DNA from: an uncultured Alistipes sp.
GTDB lineage: Bacteria > Bacteroidota > Bacteroidia > Bacteroidales > Rikenellaceae
Direction: 5' to 3'
Assembly (NCBI GenBank): GCA_944321185.1
Contig: CALUKH010000003.1
Span: 62,001-126,000, forward strand
DNA length: 64,000 nt
Positions 9,801-18,241 of this stretch are shown piece by piece (positions within the stretch are counted from its first letter, which is position 1; every line of letters begins with the position of its first letter). The translations under genes and the position numbers were made by a program. The notes below the pieces were generated by a model. That model was not told the origin of the DNA and did no database searches. It worked only from the letters and a program-made list of their open reading frames with translations.

Positions 9801-10577
9801 CTCACGCGTCGTTACTTCCTCTTCACACCGGCTGCTTCGGGTACGCTGACCGTCGTGGCCTCGAATACGGGCGGTTCGCAGGATGATACGCGTCTGGTGA
9901 CCGTCAACCAGAACGGCGTGGAGAGCAGCCAGATCGGCGGTGTCCCGAGCTCGGAGCCCGTTACGCTGACGTTCGACATCCAGGGCGGTGTTCCGACCTA
10001 CGTCTATCCGACGGGCAACGGACTGCGTTTCTACAGCCTCGAATTCAGCTACGTGGAGGCTTCCACGGCTACGGAAAAGACGATGATGCTGACCAAAGAC
10101 AATTTGGCGGATCTTGGTCTTCCGGGGGGCAAGGACGATGTGAAAGCGCTGACGGCACCTTCGACCTGGAGCTACGAGGGCAAGGCCTTCGAATCGGTGA
10201 TGGCCCTTTCGTCGACGAGCAACTCGGCCTCGGTCAAGGTTCCGGTGCTCTACCTCTACAAGAGTACGGAGAATGCCGCGCTCGGTGCCAATTACATCCG
10301 TACGACGGAGGCCCTGGGGCAGAAGATCCAGAAGATCACGGTGACCTTCGTGGACAGCGGCAAGAAGAAGGGTAACAAACTGTCGATGTATGAGTACGTC
10401 GGAGGGCAGAAGCAGCTGGTTCTCTCCGACAACGAATCCGACAGCGATGCCGAGGTGCTGACCTACGTGTTCAGCGAGACGAACGACGGCAAGTTCAGTC
10501 TGGAGAACGTTCCCCGCAGCGGCAGCGAAGGCGACCTGAAGATCGTTTCGATCCAGATCGACTATCTGGGCGAATGA
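6807..10577 (+). CDS. Large surface lipoprotein with FN3-like and DUF4957/DUF5123 beta-helix domains
   Basis: This 1256-aa lipoprotein (Cys23 after LTFAG) is the third gene of the SusCD operon. Visible architecture: FN3-like strands at about 35-230; a right-handed beta-helix-like region at about 238-590, with repeated short strands (VLIENLVLDG, YIVRNCEVTNYEKGLIYRGS, FTLKNSTLIDAG) resembling the DUF4957/DUF5123 pairs found in pectin loci; a jelly-roll-like region at 590-735; and two similar ~95-aa FN3-like repeats at about 737-832 and 832-930, each with a WxAxxxAASYxVT-type core. Two further beta-rich modules run to the C terminus. It probably binds the polymer at the surface like SusE/SusF or SGBPs. 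Beta-helix lyase activity cannot be excluded, but I see no certain catalytic set. Confidence 0.75.
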   Translation: MKNSYKKLFGGLLMLGALTFAGCHEPDVEIDTLDYSRTLQPLNFTASVDRATGYDVNFSWTIAENTDYLLSIQKVDEQGTAVGSPIDVQIPAAEAVNPYKVTLEAEQIYTATLQAFSALNPNLPGSQLVSAGPVETYYVMTSLKPELAARTMNSITVKWENDEGEQTQLTRIVAEPVDATSGLEPQTLEVTADIIQAQQGTVTGLNPSTQYVVTLYQSKSSRGGVTAWTTPDTEGATAVDSSEALMTALKDGAEKILVKANAEPYVLDFGEATPENPNPNPLTGWTKNLTIYGEVGQDGAMPVVKGLGVTLKPGTSALSVLIENLVLDGDGEGVLVTFDPGADLTVDSYIVRNCEVTNYEKGLIYRGSGDKVLNVTEILFDGLYIHDLNANGSGGGDLFDLRAGTYGSFTLKNSTLIDAGRTFLFFDASAALTSINILNNTLNRVGMNTTRKGLVCLRQPAATFLLSKNLFLNEYSTSENMRLVSSYDNAQVPSMSGNYFYNVNYNSKNEDNYTGPEFFTTKIGSNATAVNQALCLSGDGKILASDPCVKSERNRMQLTNEEVIANQVGDPRWWTEEVPETVIASELTPVTEDYVWPLTDDLVFEPQSITETIIYGNLQFIASNATFPVTITSDHTISLSGASTLTADGIPTNNALAIRVASAGSLVLTPSNAGIGVQLEIIAGSDRYTVPCDGVEHTVGLGEIAGDTHVYITTTGAVVLSSLSWTSDVSVDGDLKTLATPEVTIDPQTVAWSSAQEIELTWEAIANAASYAVTWNGQSPVTVTDTQWTIPASTVAGLAVGEYPIEVVARPVETSTKYKASEAAELKFEVTKITLATPQVTVTPASLNAGTAQEVQVSWPAVEQAASYDVTFNGVTTNQTETTLTLTSDVVAALAAGRYEITVVARPVDTEHYADSAAGAGELELKAVGAAMTQTWNFSDAGFDDIYNYIVGKVGEGTNFSEEWTGEWDGLSIATGGSSIRVNSSDGVRFVQMGGAGNLTRRYFLFTPAASGTLTVVASNTGGSQDDTRLVTVNQNGVESSQIGGVPSSEPVTLTFDIQGGVPTYVYPTGNGLRFYSLEFSYVEASTATEKTMMLTKDNLADLGLPGGKDDVKALTAPSTWSYEGKAFESVMALSSTSNSASVKVPVLYLYKSTENAALGANYIRTTEALGQKIQKITVTFVDSGKKKGNKLSMYEYVGGQKQLVLSDNESDSDAEVLTYVFSETNDGKFSLENVPRSGSEGDLKIVSIQIDYLGE

Positions 10578-10600
10578 TCCCCGGGAACGGATTGTCAGCA

Positions 10601-10632
10601 AGCGTGCGACTTTCGGGTCGCACGCTTTTTTT
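10601..10632 (+). terminator. Strong Rho-independent terminator ending the SusCD operon
   Basis: A perfect 10-bp stem (AGCGTGCGAC / GTCGCACGCT) with a TTTCGG loop is followed by at least six T, 24 nt after the stop of the beta-helix lipoprotein gene. Confidence 0.93.
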
Positions 10633-10680
10633 GCGGCAGGGTGTTTGGAGAGAGTGTGTGCATATTTGCAAATTAATTAT

Positions 10681-10688
10681 TAAATTTG
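10681..10688 (+). promoter_or_regulatory. Possible -7 box of the suf operon
   Basis: TAAATTTG matches TAnnTTTG, but it lies only 19 nt before the SufB ATG and has no properly spaced TTTG upstream (the nearest, at 10665, is too close). The upstream 10640-10680 stretch is AT-rich. Weak call. Confidence 0.3.
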
Positions 10689-10707
10689 CCCGGATATTTT
10701 GCATGCA

Positions 10708-12153
10708 ATGGCTGAAAACGAAAAAGAGATACTGGAAACCATCGGAGAACAGGAGTACAAGTACGGCTTCACCTCCGCCATCGAGACCGAAACCATCGGC
10801 AAGGGGCTTTCGGAGGAGGTCGTGCGGCTGATCTCCGCCAAGAAGGGCGAACCGGAATGGATGACCCAGCGCCGCGTGGCGGCCTACCGCCACTGGCTGA
10901 CGCTCGAGCCCCCGACGTGGGCCCATCTCAAGATCCCGGAGATCGACTTTCAGGATATTATCTACTATGCGGCGCCGAAGGCCCGCAAGATGCTGGGCTC
11001 GATGGACGAAGTCGACCCCGAATTGAAACGTACGTTCGACAAGCTGGGCATTCCGCTCGAGGAGCAGATGGCGCTGTCGGGGGTGGCCGTCGATGCGGTG
11101 ATGGACTCCGTGTCGGTGAAGACCACCTTCAAGGAGACGCTGGCCGAGAAGGGGATCATCTTCTGTTCGATTTCGGAGGCGCTGCGCGACCATCCCGACC
11201 TGGTGAAGAAATACCTGGGAAGCGTCGTCCCCTATACGGACAATTTCTACGCCGCACTGAATGCCGCGGTCTTCTCCGACGGATCGTTCTGCTACATTCC
11301 GAAGGGGGTGCGGTGTCCGATGGAGCTGTCGACCTACTTCCGGATCAATGCCGCCGGTACGGGACAGTTCGAACGGACGCTGATCGTGGCCGACGAGGGT
11401 GCCTACGTGAGCTACCTGGAGGGTTGCACGGCCCCGCAGCGTGACGAGAATCAGCTGCACGCCGCCGTGGTGGAGATCGTCGTCGAGCGCGACGCCGAGG
11501 TGAAGTACTCGACGGTACAGAACTGGTACCCGGGCGACAAGGAGGGGCGCGGCGGCGTCTACAACTTCGTGACCAAACGCGGTCTGTGCCGTGAGAATGC
11601 CCGTCTGTCGTGGACGCAGGTCGAAACGGGTTCGGCCATCACGTGGAAATACCCGAGCTGCATTCTGGCCGGAGACAATTCGGTCGGGGAGTTCTATTCG
11701 GTGGCGATGACCAACAACTACCAGCAGGCCGATACCGGCACGAAGATGATCCACATCGGCCGCAACACGCGCAGCCGGATCGTCTCGAAGGGTATCTCGG
11801 CCGGACAGAGCGAGAACTCCTATCGGGGATTGGTGCGTGTGGCCCGTGGGGCGGAGAATGCACGCAACTATTCGCAGTGCGATTCGCTGCTGATCGGTGA
11901 CCGGTGCGGCGCCCACACCTTCCCGGTGATCGACAGCCGCAACCCGACGGCGGTGGTCGAACACGAGGCCACGACGTCGAAGATTTCGGACGACCAGCTC
12001 TTCTACTGCAACCAGCGCGGACTGTCGACCGAAGATGCCGTGGGGCTGATCGTCAACGGCTACGCGCGTGAGGTGCTGGCCAAACTGCCGATGGAGTTTG
12101 CCGTCGAGGCGCAGAAACTGCTGGCCCTGCAACTGGAGGGCACGGTCGGTTAG
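10708..12153 (+). CDS. sufB: Fe-S cluster assembly scaffold subunit SufB
   Basis: This 481-aa protein is full length for SufB, the cytosolic scaffold subunit of the SufBC2D complex that builds Fe-S clusters from SufS-derived sulfur. Recognisable segments are the N-terminal [18 protein letters not shown], the central [19 protein letters not shown] and the C-terminal [21 protein letters not shown] chose ATG 10708 ([10 protein letters not shown]); an in-frame TTG nine bases upstream is less likely. It is the first gene of sufBCDS, and a 166-nt gap separates it from sufC. Confidence 0.97.
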   Translation: MAENEKEILETIGEQEYKYGFTSAIETETIGKGLSEEVVRLISAKKGEPEWMTQRRVAAYRHWLTLEPPTWAHLKIPEIDFQDIIYYAAPKARKMLGSMDEVDPELKRTFDKLGIPLEEQMALSGVAVDAVMDSVSVKTTFKETLAEKGIIFCSISEALRDHPDLVKKYLGSVVPYTDNFYAALNAAVFSDGSFCYIPKGVRCPMELSTYFRINAAGTGQFERTLIVADEGAYVSYLEGCTAPQRDENQLHAAVVEIVVERDAEVKYSTVQNWYPGDKEGRGGVYNFVTKRGLCRENARLSWTQVETGSAITWKYPSCILAGDNSVGEFYSVAMTNNYQQADTGTKMIHIGRNTRSRIVSKGISAGQSENSYRGLVRVARGAENARNYSQCDSLLIGDRCGAHTFPVIDSRNPTAVVEHEATTSKISDDQLFYCNQRGLSTEDAVGLIVNGYAREVLAKLPMEFAVEAQKLLALQLEGTVG

Positions 12154-12319
12154 CGGCTGAGGGGCGGCGACGGCGTTCCGGATTGCGGAATGAAACCTGC
12201 TGCACGGGCTCCACGTCGGACGTGGATGGGAAATACGGCCGGACGGGCTCAACGGGCGGCGATGCGGCCGGGCGTCCGGAATGAAAACAAGAGAAATTAA
12301 GAAGAGACAGAAACAGAAT
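12154..12319 (+). other. sufB-sufC spacer with two imperfect direct repeats and a hairpin
   Basis: This 166-nt spacer carries two imperfect copies of a G+C-rich element starting GGGGCGGCGACGGCG (near 12160) and CGGGCGGCGATGCGG (near 12251), each ending in a CCGGA..GGAATGAAA-type motif. Between them a perfect 7-bp hairpin, TCCACGT/ACGTGGA (12210-12226), is visible. There is no T-tract and no coding potential that I trust. Confidence 0.35.
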
Positions 12320-13072
12320 ATGTTAAGCGTAAAGAATTTACATGCGACGGTCGAGGGCAAGGAGATCCTGCGGGGCATCAACCTCGAGGTCAAGGCCGGG
12401 GAGGTGCATGCCATCATGGGCCCGAACGGATCGGGAAAATCGACCCTTGCGTCGGTGCTGGCCGGCAACGAGAAGTTTACGGTCACCGAGGGATCGGTGG
12501 AGTTTCTGGGTCACGACCTGCTCTCGATGTCGATCGAGGACCGGGCGCGTCTGGGACTGTTCCTGGGCTTCCAGTACCCGGTGGAGATTCCAGGCGTGAC
12601 GATGGCCAACTTCATGAAACTGGCCGTCAACGAGCAGCGCAAGTACCGCGGTGAGGAGCCGCTGTCGGCTGCGGAGTTCCTGCGCCTGATGAAGGAGAAG
12701 AGCGCCGTGGTCGAGCTGTCGTCGAAACTCACCGCACGGGCCGTGAACGAAGGCTTCTCGGGCGGCGAAAAGAAGAAGAACGAGATCTTCCAGATGGCGA
12801 TGCTCGATCCGAAACTGGCCATCCTGGACGAGACCGATTCGGGTCTGGACATCGATGCGCTGCGGATCGTCGCTACGGGCGTCACGAAGCTCCACACGGC
12901 GGAGAATGCCACGGTGGTCATTACCCACTACCAGCGTCTGCTGGATTACATCGTGCCCGACGTGGTGCACGTGCTCTACAAGGGACGGATCATCTATACG
13001 GGCGACAAGACGCTGGCCCTGAAGCTCGAAAAGGAGGGCTACGACTGGTTGATCAACCAATACGACAAGTGA
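12320..13072 (+). CDS. sufC: Fe-S cluster assembly ATPase SufC
   Basis: This 250-aa ABC-type ATPase drives the SufBCD scaffold. Walker A is GPNGSGKST at 34-42. The signature FSGGEKKKNE is the characteristic SufC variant, followed by Walker B (LAILDETDSGLD, with the SufC-typical D-E-T-D-S-G-L-D text). I chose ATG 12320 (MLSVKNLHATVEGKE); an in-frame ATG 39 nt upstream would add a Lys/Arg-rich extension not seen in the family. Its stop overlaps the sufD start (TGATG), implying translational coupling. Confidence 0.97.
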   Translation: MLSVKNLHATVEGKEILRGINLEVKAGEVHAIMGPNGSGKSTLASVLAGNEKFTVTEGSVEFLGHDLLSMSIEDRARLGLFLGFQYPVEIPGVTMANFMKLAVNEQRKYRGEEPLSAAEFLRLMKEKSAVVELSSKLTARAVNEGFSGGEKKKNEIFQMAMLDPKLAILDETDSGLDIDALRIVATGVTKLHTAENATVVITHYQRLLDYIVPDVVHVLYKGRIIYTGDKTLALKLEKEGYDWLINQYDK

Positions 13073-13890
13073 TGGAGCGGATTCTGGAAATCATCGGTGA
13101 GCTGCGCAAGGCGGGTCCGGAGCTGTTGCGGGTCGAGGCGCCCGTACCGCAGACCTATGCGGCGGTGGATCCCGACCATCTGCGTGTGGAGCTGACCCGG
13201 GGGGCTGCGGCCGGACTGGTGGTCGTCCATACGAAGGCGGGGGTCGTGCGGCTCGACGTCGAACTGGGCGAAGGAGCGCAGTTCGACCTGACGGAGATTT
13301 TTCTGGGGGAGACTTTTGCTGAAGTAGCCCTGAAGCAGGAAGGGCGCAGCTGCTGCCGGGTGACGACGGTCGAGTTGTCGAGCGCCAACGCTTCGTACCG
13401 TATCGACCTGAACGGTGCGGGGGCCGAGAACACCCTCAACGGGGTCTTCCTCGCAACGGAAAAGGATCATTGCGTGGTCCGGCTGCATACGGCGCATAAC
13501 GTGCCCGACTGTACGAGCGCCTCGTGTGTCAAGGGGGTGGCGGACGACGAGGCCGTGGGCGAATTTTCGGGTCTGGTCTACGTGGCTCGCGACGCCCAGC
13601 GCACCGACGCCCGCCAGCAGAGCCGCAACGTGCTGTTGAGCGAACGGGCGCACATCGAGACGATGCCGCAGCTGGAGATCTATGCCGACGACGTGAAGTG
13701 CTCGCACGGGGCGACGGTCGGGCAGATGGACTCCGATGCCATTCTCTACATGCGGCAGCGGGGGCTGAGTGAGGCGCAGGCCCGGGCCCTTCAGATCGAG
13801 GGCTTCGTGGGCGATATCGTGCGCCGCTGTGGCGTCGAACCGCTGGGCGAGGCACTCATGTCGCTGGCCGCGGAGAAACTGGAGCGATAA
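13072..13890 (+). CDS. sufD: Fe-S cluster assembly subunit SufD
   Basis: This 272-aa protein is the SufB paralogue SufD, the second scaffold subunit of the SufBCD complex. The diagnostic C-terminal core is present: SERAHIETMPQLEIYADDVKCSHGATVGQ-like text (here LEIYADDVKCSHGATVGQMD), then MRQRGLSEAQARALQIEGFV. The N-terminal region is shorter than in E. coli SufD (about 423 aa), as is common in Bacteroidetes. The ATG overlaps the sufC stop by one base; an in-frame GTG lies directly before it. Confidence 0.95.
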   Translation: MERILEIIGELRKAGPELLRVEAPVPQTYAAVDPDHLRVELTRGAAAGLVVVHTKAGVVRLDVELGEGAQFDLTEIFLGETFAEVALKQEGRSCCRVTTVELSSANASYRIDLNGAGAENTLNGVFLATEKDHCVVRLHTAHNVPDCTSASCVKGVADDEAVGEFSGLVYVARDAQRTDARQQSRNVLLSERAHIETMPQLEIYADDVKCSHGATVGQMDSDAILYMRQRGLSEAQARALQIEGFVGDIVRRCGVEPLGEALMSLAAEKLER

Positions 13891-13986
13891 ACCGGCGGCC
13901 GGACAGCCGACAAGGGTCCGGGACCGCCGCGGAACAAAGTCTGCACCGCGGGCGGTGGAAGAGATGTAAACGGATAATAGGAGAAG

Positions 13987-15207
13987 ATGTTCGACGTCGA
14001 AAAGATACGCGAGGAGTTTCCGATCCTCGGCGAGAAGGTCTACGGAAAGCCGCTGATCTACCTCGACAGCGGAGCCACGTCGCAGAAACCGTTGCAGGTG
14101 CTGGAGCGGATCGACTGGCTCAACCGCCACCTGAATGCCAACATCCACCGGGGCGTACACCTGCTTTCGGAGGAGGCCACGGAGCTCTACGAGGCGGCGC
14201 GGCAGCGCATCGCCGACTTCATCGGAGCGGCCGAAAAGGAGGAGGTGGTCTTCACGGCCGGGGCCACGGCATCGCTCAATACGGTGGCTTACGCCTGGGG
14301 CGATGCGTTCGTCGGGGCGGGTGACAACATCGTGGTGAGCGAGATGGAGCACCATTCGAATCTGGTGCCGTGGCAGCTGGTGGCCCAGCGGCGGGGTGCC
14401 GAGGTGCGGATGCTCCCGATCGATGACCGGGGGGCGCTGCGTCTGGATCTGCTCCCGACGCTGATCGACGAACACACGCGCGTGGTGGCCGTGACGCAGG
14501 CCTCGAATACGCTCGGAACGCGCCCCGATCTGCGGCCGGTGATCGAGGCGGCCCATGCCGTCGGAGCCGTTGTCGTTGTCGACGGCTGCCAGGGCGTGGT
14601 CCACGGCGGGGTCGATGTCCGGGCGCTGGACTGTGACTTCTACGCCTTCTCGGGGCACAAACTCTACGGTCCGACGGGTATCGGCGTGCTGTACGGCAAG
14701 CGGGAACTGCTCGAACGGATGCCGCCCTTCCTCGGAGGCGGCGACATGGTCGACCGCGTGACGTTTGCCCGTACGACCTATGCGCCGATTCCGCTGAAGT
14801 TCGAGGCCGGAACGGCCAATTTCATCGGTGCCATCGGGCTGGGTGAGGCTGTGGCCTTCCTGTCGCGGTTCGATGCCGCCGAGATCGAGGCTCACGAAAC
14901 CCGCCTGCGCAAACGGGCCGAGGAGCGCCTGTCGGCCATCCCGGGGCTGCACATCTACGGACAGACGCCGGACAAGTGTGCCATCGTGTCGTTCAACATC
15001 GAGGGGGCCCACCATTACGACGTGGGGATGATCCTCGACAAGCTGGGCATCGCCGTGCGCACGGGCCATCACTGCGCCGAACCGGTCATGGACCATTTCG
15101 GCGTGACGGGCATGTGCCGGGCGTCGCTGGCGCTGTACAATACCGAGGCGGAGGTCGACGCACTGGCCGCCGGAGTCGAACGGGCCGTCAGGATGCTGCG
15201 CAACTGA
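13987..15207 (+). CDS. sufS: SufS-type cysteine desulfurase
   Basis: This 406-aa PLP enzyme of the group II (SufS/CsdA) type releases sulfur from cysteine for the Suf scaffold. Visible residues are the PLP-binding Lys225 in FSGHKLYGPTG and the catalytic Cys363 in RTGHHCAEPVM, with the short active-site loop of SufS rather than the longer IscS loop. It lies 96 nt after sufD. I see no SufE or SufU partner in this window, so the sulfur-transfer partner must be elsewhere if it exists. Confidence 0.96.
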   Translation: MFDVEKIREEFPILGEKVYGKPLIYLDSGATSQKPLQVLERIDWLNRHLNANIHRGVHLLSEEATELYEAARQRIADFIGAAEKEEVVFTAGATASLNTVAYAWGDAFVGAGDNIVVSEMEHHSNLVPWQLVAQRRGAEVRMLPIDDRGALRLDLLPTLIDEHTRVVAVTQASNTLGTRPDLRPVIEAAHAVGAVVVVDGCQGVVHGGVDVRALDCDFYAFSGHKLYGPTGIGVLYGKRELLERMPPFLGGGDMVDRVTFARTTYAPIPLKFEAGTANFIGAIGLGEAVAFLSRFDAAEIEAHETRLRKRAEERLSAIPGLHIYGQTPDKCAIVSFNIEGAHHYDVGMILDKLGIAVRTGHHCAEPVMDHFGVTGMCRASLALYNTEAEVDALAAGVERAVRMLRN

Positions 15208-15250
15208 CCTCCGGCAGACTCAAACCCAAACAAACGAAAGAAGAAAGCCT

Positions 15251-15937
15251 ATGTTCATCGTACTCGAAGGTCTGGACGGAGCCGGAAAATCGACTCAAAT
15301 CGGAATGCTGCGCAAGCTCTTTGCCGAGCGTGGCGTGGCGAGCGAATATGTCCATTTCCCGCGTTTCGACGCGCCGGTCTACGGCGATCTGATCGCCCGT
15401 TTTCTGCGGGGCGAGTTCGGGGGCGTGAACGAGGTGAATCCCTATCTGGTGGCGCTGCTCTACGCCGGCGACCGGGCCGAGGCTGCGGCGACGATCCGCG
15501 GATGGCTGGCTGCGGGACGGGCGGTGATTCTCGACCGCTACGTGTGGTCGAACGTGGGCTACCAGTGTGCGAAACTTCCCGCCGGGGAGGAGCGCGACCG
15601 GCTGGCGCGGTGGATCCTCGATCTGGAGTTCGGCCACAACGCGCTGCCGCGTCCCGACGTGTCGCTGTTCCTCGACGTACCGTTCGCCTTCACGGAGCGC
15701 AAACTCACCCAGGCGCGCGAAGGGGCCGACCGCGACTACCTGCACGGCGGACGCGACATCCATGAGGATGCGCTCGATCTGCAACGCCGCGTGCGCGAAG
15801 TCTATCTGGCGATGGCGGCCCGCGATGCGAAGCTGCGCGTGGTGGAGTGCGGCGATGCTGCCGGAGCGATGGAGACGCCGGAACGTATTTTCGAAAAAAT
15901 CCGCGGGGTCCTGGCCCCGATAATCGACGCACGATGA
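15251..15937 (+). CDS. tmk: Thymidylate kinase
   Basis: This 228-aa P-loop kinase phosphorylates dTMP to dTDP in the cytosol. The P-loop is GLDGAGKST (7-15). The DR(Y/H) motif appears as ILDRYVWSN, with a lid region beyond DREYLHGG-like text (here DRDYLHGGRDIHED). The extra sequence between these blocks is longer than in E. coli Tmk (213 aa). It follows sufS by 43 nt and its stop overlaps the next start (ATGA), so it is likely transcribed with the suf genes. Confidence 0.93.
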   Translation: MFIVLEGLDGAGKSTQIGMLRKLFAERGVASEYVHFPRFDAPVYGDLIARFLRGEFGGVNEVNPYLVALLYAGDRAEAAATIRGWLAAGRAVILDRYVWSNVGYQCAKLPAGEERDRLARWILDLEFGHNALPRPDVSLFLDVPFAFTERKLTQAREGADRDYLHGGRDIHEDALDLQRRVREVYLAMAARDAKLRVVECGDAAGAMETPERIFEKIRGVLAPIIDAR

Positions 15938-17043
15938 GAGGGACGCGGACATTCAAGATCGTGGCAAACATCTGCCGGATCGTGCTGGCCTGCACGTTCA
16001 TCCTGTCGGGCTTCACGAAGGTGATCGACCCGTGGGGTACGGCCCTGAAGGTGAACGAGTACCTCTCGATCTACGGCATGGAGTGGATGCAGCCGGCGTC
16101 GATGACCTTCTCGATCTGGCTGTGCGGCGCAGAACTGATGATGGGCTGCATGCTGCTGTTCAAGGTGCGCATCCGGCTGATCTCGATCTTCGCCGTGGTG
16201 TCGATGACCTTCTTCACGGTGCTGACGCTCCTGAGCGCCACGCTGCTCCCGGTCGAGGACTGCGGATGCTTCGGCGATGCGCTGAAGCTGACCCCGTGGG
16301 AGACCTTCGCCAAGAATGTCATTCTGCTGCCGATGGCGCTGGTGGTGTGGTGGCGCTACCGCCCGGACAAGATCTTTGCCTTCAAGCCCCTGGAGATCGT
16401 CCTGACCTGTACGTTCTTCTGCCTGTCGATGTACCTGGGATACTACTGTTATATTCATCTGCCGCTGATCGATTTTCTGCCCTACAAGGTGGGTGTGAAC
16501 CTCTACGAGGCGATGCAGGCACCGTCGGTGGCTCCGGGCGAGTCGGAGACGGTGCTGGTCTACCGCAACCGGGCAACGGGCGAGGAGCGTGAATTCTCGC
16601 TCGAGGATCCCGAGTGGCAGGACGACACGAAGTGGGAGTGGGTCGACACGCGCACGACGAGCGAGGTGCCGGCCATCCGTCCGCTGGTGAGCGAGTTTGC
16701 ACTGCGCGATGCGGCGGGCGAGGATGTCACCATGCGGGTGATCACCCGTCCGGGGCGGGTCTACATGCTCTGTGTGACGGATTTCGACCGCCTGTCGCGG
16801 AGGTGTGCGGGCCGCATGGCCGCACTCGTCGAGCGGGCCCGCGCAGAAGGGGCCGAGGTGGTCTGCCTGACGCCCGATCCGCTGCGCGGCGCAATGACGC
16901 ACGACTTCGGTACGGGCGAGGTGGCGTGCTACAACATCGACGCCTCGACGATGAAGACCATGCTGCGGGCCGAAAACGGACTGGTGACGCTCGACGACGG
17001 CACGATCACCGCTAAGATGAACTGTCGCGATATTCGTCCGTAA
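15934..17043 (+). CDS. DoxX/MauE-like membrane protein with a C-terminal thioredoxin-like region
   Basis: This 369-aa protein starts at the ATG overlapping the tmk stop. The N-terminal half has about four membrane helices, with the DoxX-like opening ILSGFTKVIDPWGTALKV and the MauE-type motif EDCGCFGDALKL, a Cys pair typical of this family. The C-terminal half (about 250-369) is soluble and contains Cys residues in RRCAGRM, VACYN and KMNCRD. It resembles a degenerate thioredoxin-like fold. It matches the BT_3928-type family common in Bacteroidetes; a periplasmic redox role is plausible but unproven. Confidence 0.75.
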   Translation: MRGTRTFKIVANICRIVLACTFILSGFTKVIDPWGTALKVNEYLSIYGMEWMQPASMTFSIWLCGAELMMGCMLLFKVRIRLISIFAVVSMTFFTVLTLLSATLLPVEDCGCFGDALKLTPWETFAKNVILLPMALVVWWRYRPDKIFAFKPLEIVLTCTFFCLSMYLGYYCYIHLPLIDFLPYKVGVNLYEAMQAPSVAPGESETVLVYRNRATGEEREFSLEDPEWQDDTKWEWVDTRTTSEVPAIRPLVSEFALRDAAGEDVTMRVITRPGRVYMLCVTDFDRLSRRCAGRMAALVERARAEGAEVVCLTPDPLRGAMTHDFGTGEVACYNIDASTMKTMLRAENGLVTLDDGTITAKMNCRDIRP

Positions 17044-17080
17044 GGGTGCGCTGCGGCGGCCCGGACGGCGTGTGGTATGA

Positions 17081-17118
17081 AAGTTGACCTTCGAGTGAAG
17101 GTCGACTTTTCTTTTTTT
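17081..17118 (+). terminator. Terminator after the suf-tmk-DoxX unit
   Basis: A 12-bp stem (AAGTTGACCTTC / GAAGGTCGACTT, one T-G pair) with a GAGT loop precedes a T-rich tract at 17107-17118. Confidence 0.88.
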
Positions 17119-17205
17119 CGGCGGGGAGGGTTGCACGGCGCGGCGCAGTCTGTGGGGGCCTTTCCGGCGGAGGAAAGCGGGTCGATCGTAAAATCGGACC
17201 GTCTC

Positions 17206-18234
17206 ATGCGCATCGTATTTCTGTTGTCAATCGTTATCTGGGCCGTGGCCTGTGGAAACAGGGCTCCGGCACCGCGTGTTGTCCGCCCGGTGAAGACCAC
17301 CACGGCGGCCGGAGCGCGTTTCATCGAGAAGGATTTTGCCGGCATGGCCACACCGGACGACGCCGTGACGCTGGCCTTCAAACTTGCCGGGCAGGTGCTC
17401 AACGTCGCCGTGTCGCAGGGCCAGCGTGTCGGCCGGGGCGAACTGCTGGCCGAACTCGACCCGCGGGATGTCGAACTGCAGGTTGCGGCGACGCGTTCGG
17501 CCTACGAGGAGGCCCGTTCGGTGCAGCAGCGCATGCAGCGGCTGCTGGCCCACGAGGCCGTGTCGCGGCAGGAGGCCGAGGCGGCGCAGACGCGTTACGC
17601 GCAGGCGCGGTCGACCTACGACAATACGCTCGATCTGCTGCAGGAGACGCGCCTGCGGGCACCCTTCGCCGGGGTGATCGAACGCACGTACGTCGATAAT
17701 TTCGAGCGTGTGCAGGCCGGGCAGTCGATCGTGCGGCTGGTCAACCCCGTGACGACGACCGTGCAGTTCACCCTTCCGGAGCGGGCGTTGGAGGCGTTGC
17801 GCGATACGTCGACGCGTTTTTCGGTGCATTTCGACAACTACCCCGGGGTGTCGATCCCGGCCCGGCTGAAGGATTATGCCAAGACGTCGTCCGATGCCTC
17901 GGGCTTCCCGGTGTCGCTGCGGCTGGAGAATCCCGACGCCGGGCGTTGGCGCATCTCGCCCGGCATGTCGTGCACGATCACCATGCGGAGCGGCGATTCG
18001 GTGCCGGATGCCGTATCGCTGCCCGTTTCGGCGATCTGCGCCCCGGCCGAGGGCGGAACTTACGTGTGGGTGGTCGGCCGCGATGACCGTGTCATGCGTC
18101 ACGAGGTGGTGCTGGGTGAGTTGTTCGGCCGCGACCGGGTGGTGGTCGACCGCGGGGTCGAACCCGGCGATCGGGTCGTGACGGCGGGGGTCTACCAGCT
18201 CCGCGAGGGTGACAAGGTGCGGATTCTCAACTGA
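17206..18234 (+). CDS. RND efflux periplasmic adaptor (membrane fusion protein)
   Basis: This 342-aa lipoprotein has its lipid Cys at 16 (IVIWAVAC). It shows the HlyD/AcrA layout: a lipoyl-like half (AFKLAGQVLNVAVSQGQRVGRGELLAELDPRD), a coiled-coil hairpin (about 85-150), the second lipoyl half (LRAPFAGVIERTYVDNFERV), a beta-barrel and a membrane-proximal domain ending EGDKVRILN. I chose ATG 17206 because an upstream in-frame start would lie inside the preceding terminator and lacks a signal. It is first of three efflux genes, 7 nt before the pump gene. Confidence 0.93.
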   Translation: MRIVFLLSIVIWAVACGNRAPAPRVVRPVKTTTAAGARFIEKDFAGMATPDDAVTLAFKLAGQVLNVAVSQGQRVGRGELLAELDPRDVELQVAATRSAYEEARSVQQRMQRLLAHEAVSRQEAEAAQTRYAQARSTYDNTLDLLQETRLRAPFAGVIERTYVDNFERVQAGQSIVRLVNPVTTTVQFTLPERALEALRDTSTRFSVHFDNYPGVSIPARLKDYAKTSSDASGFPVSLRLENPDAGRWRISPGMSCTITMRSGDSVPDAVSLPVSAICAPAEGGTYVWVVGRDDRVMRHEVVLGELFGRDRVVVDRGVEPGDRVVTAGVYQLREGDKVRILN

Positions 18235-18241
18235 TCGGGCC

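Noticed and set aside
4788-10601. Very long antisense open frame opposite the SusD and beta-helix lipoprotein genes (about 1900 codons), and similar ones opposite SusC, the DUF5686 gene and SecDF
   Set aside because: These are the mirror of GC-rich, codon-biased genes. They have Arg/His/Val/Asp-rich translations, no domains, and cross several real genes on the other strand.
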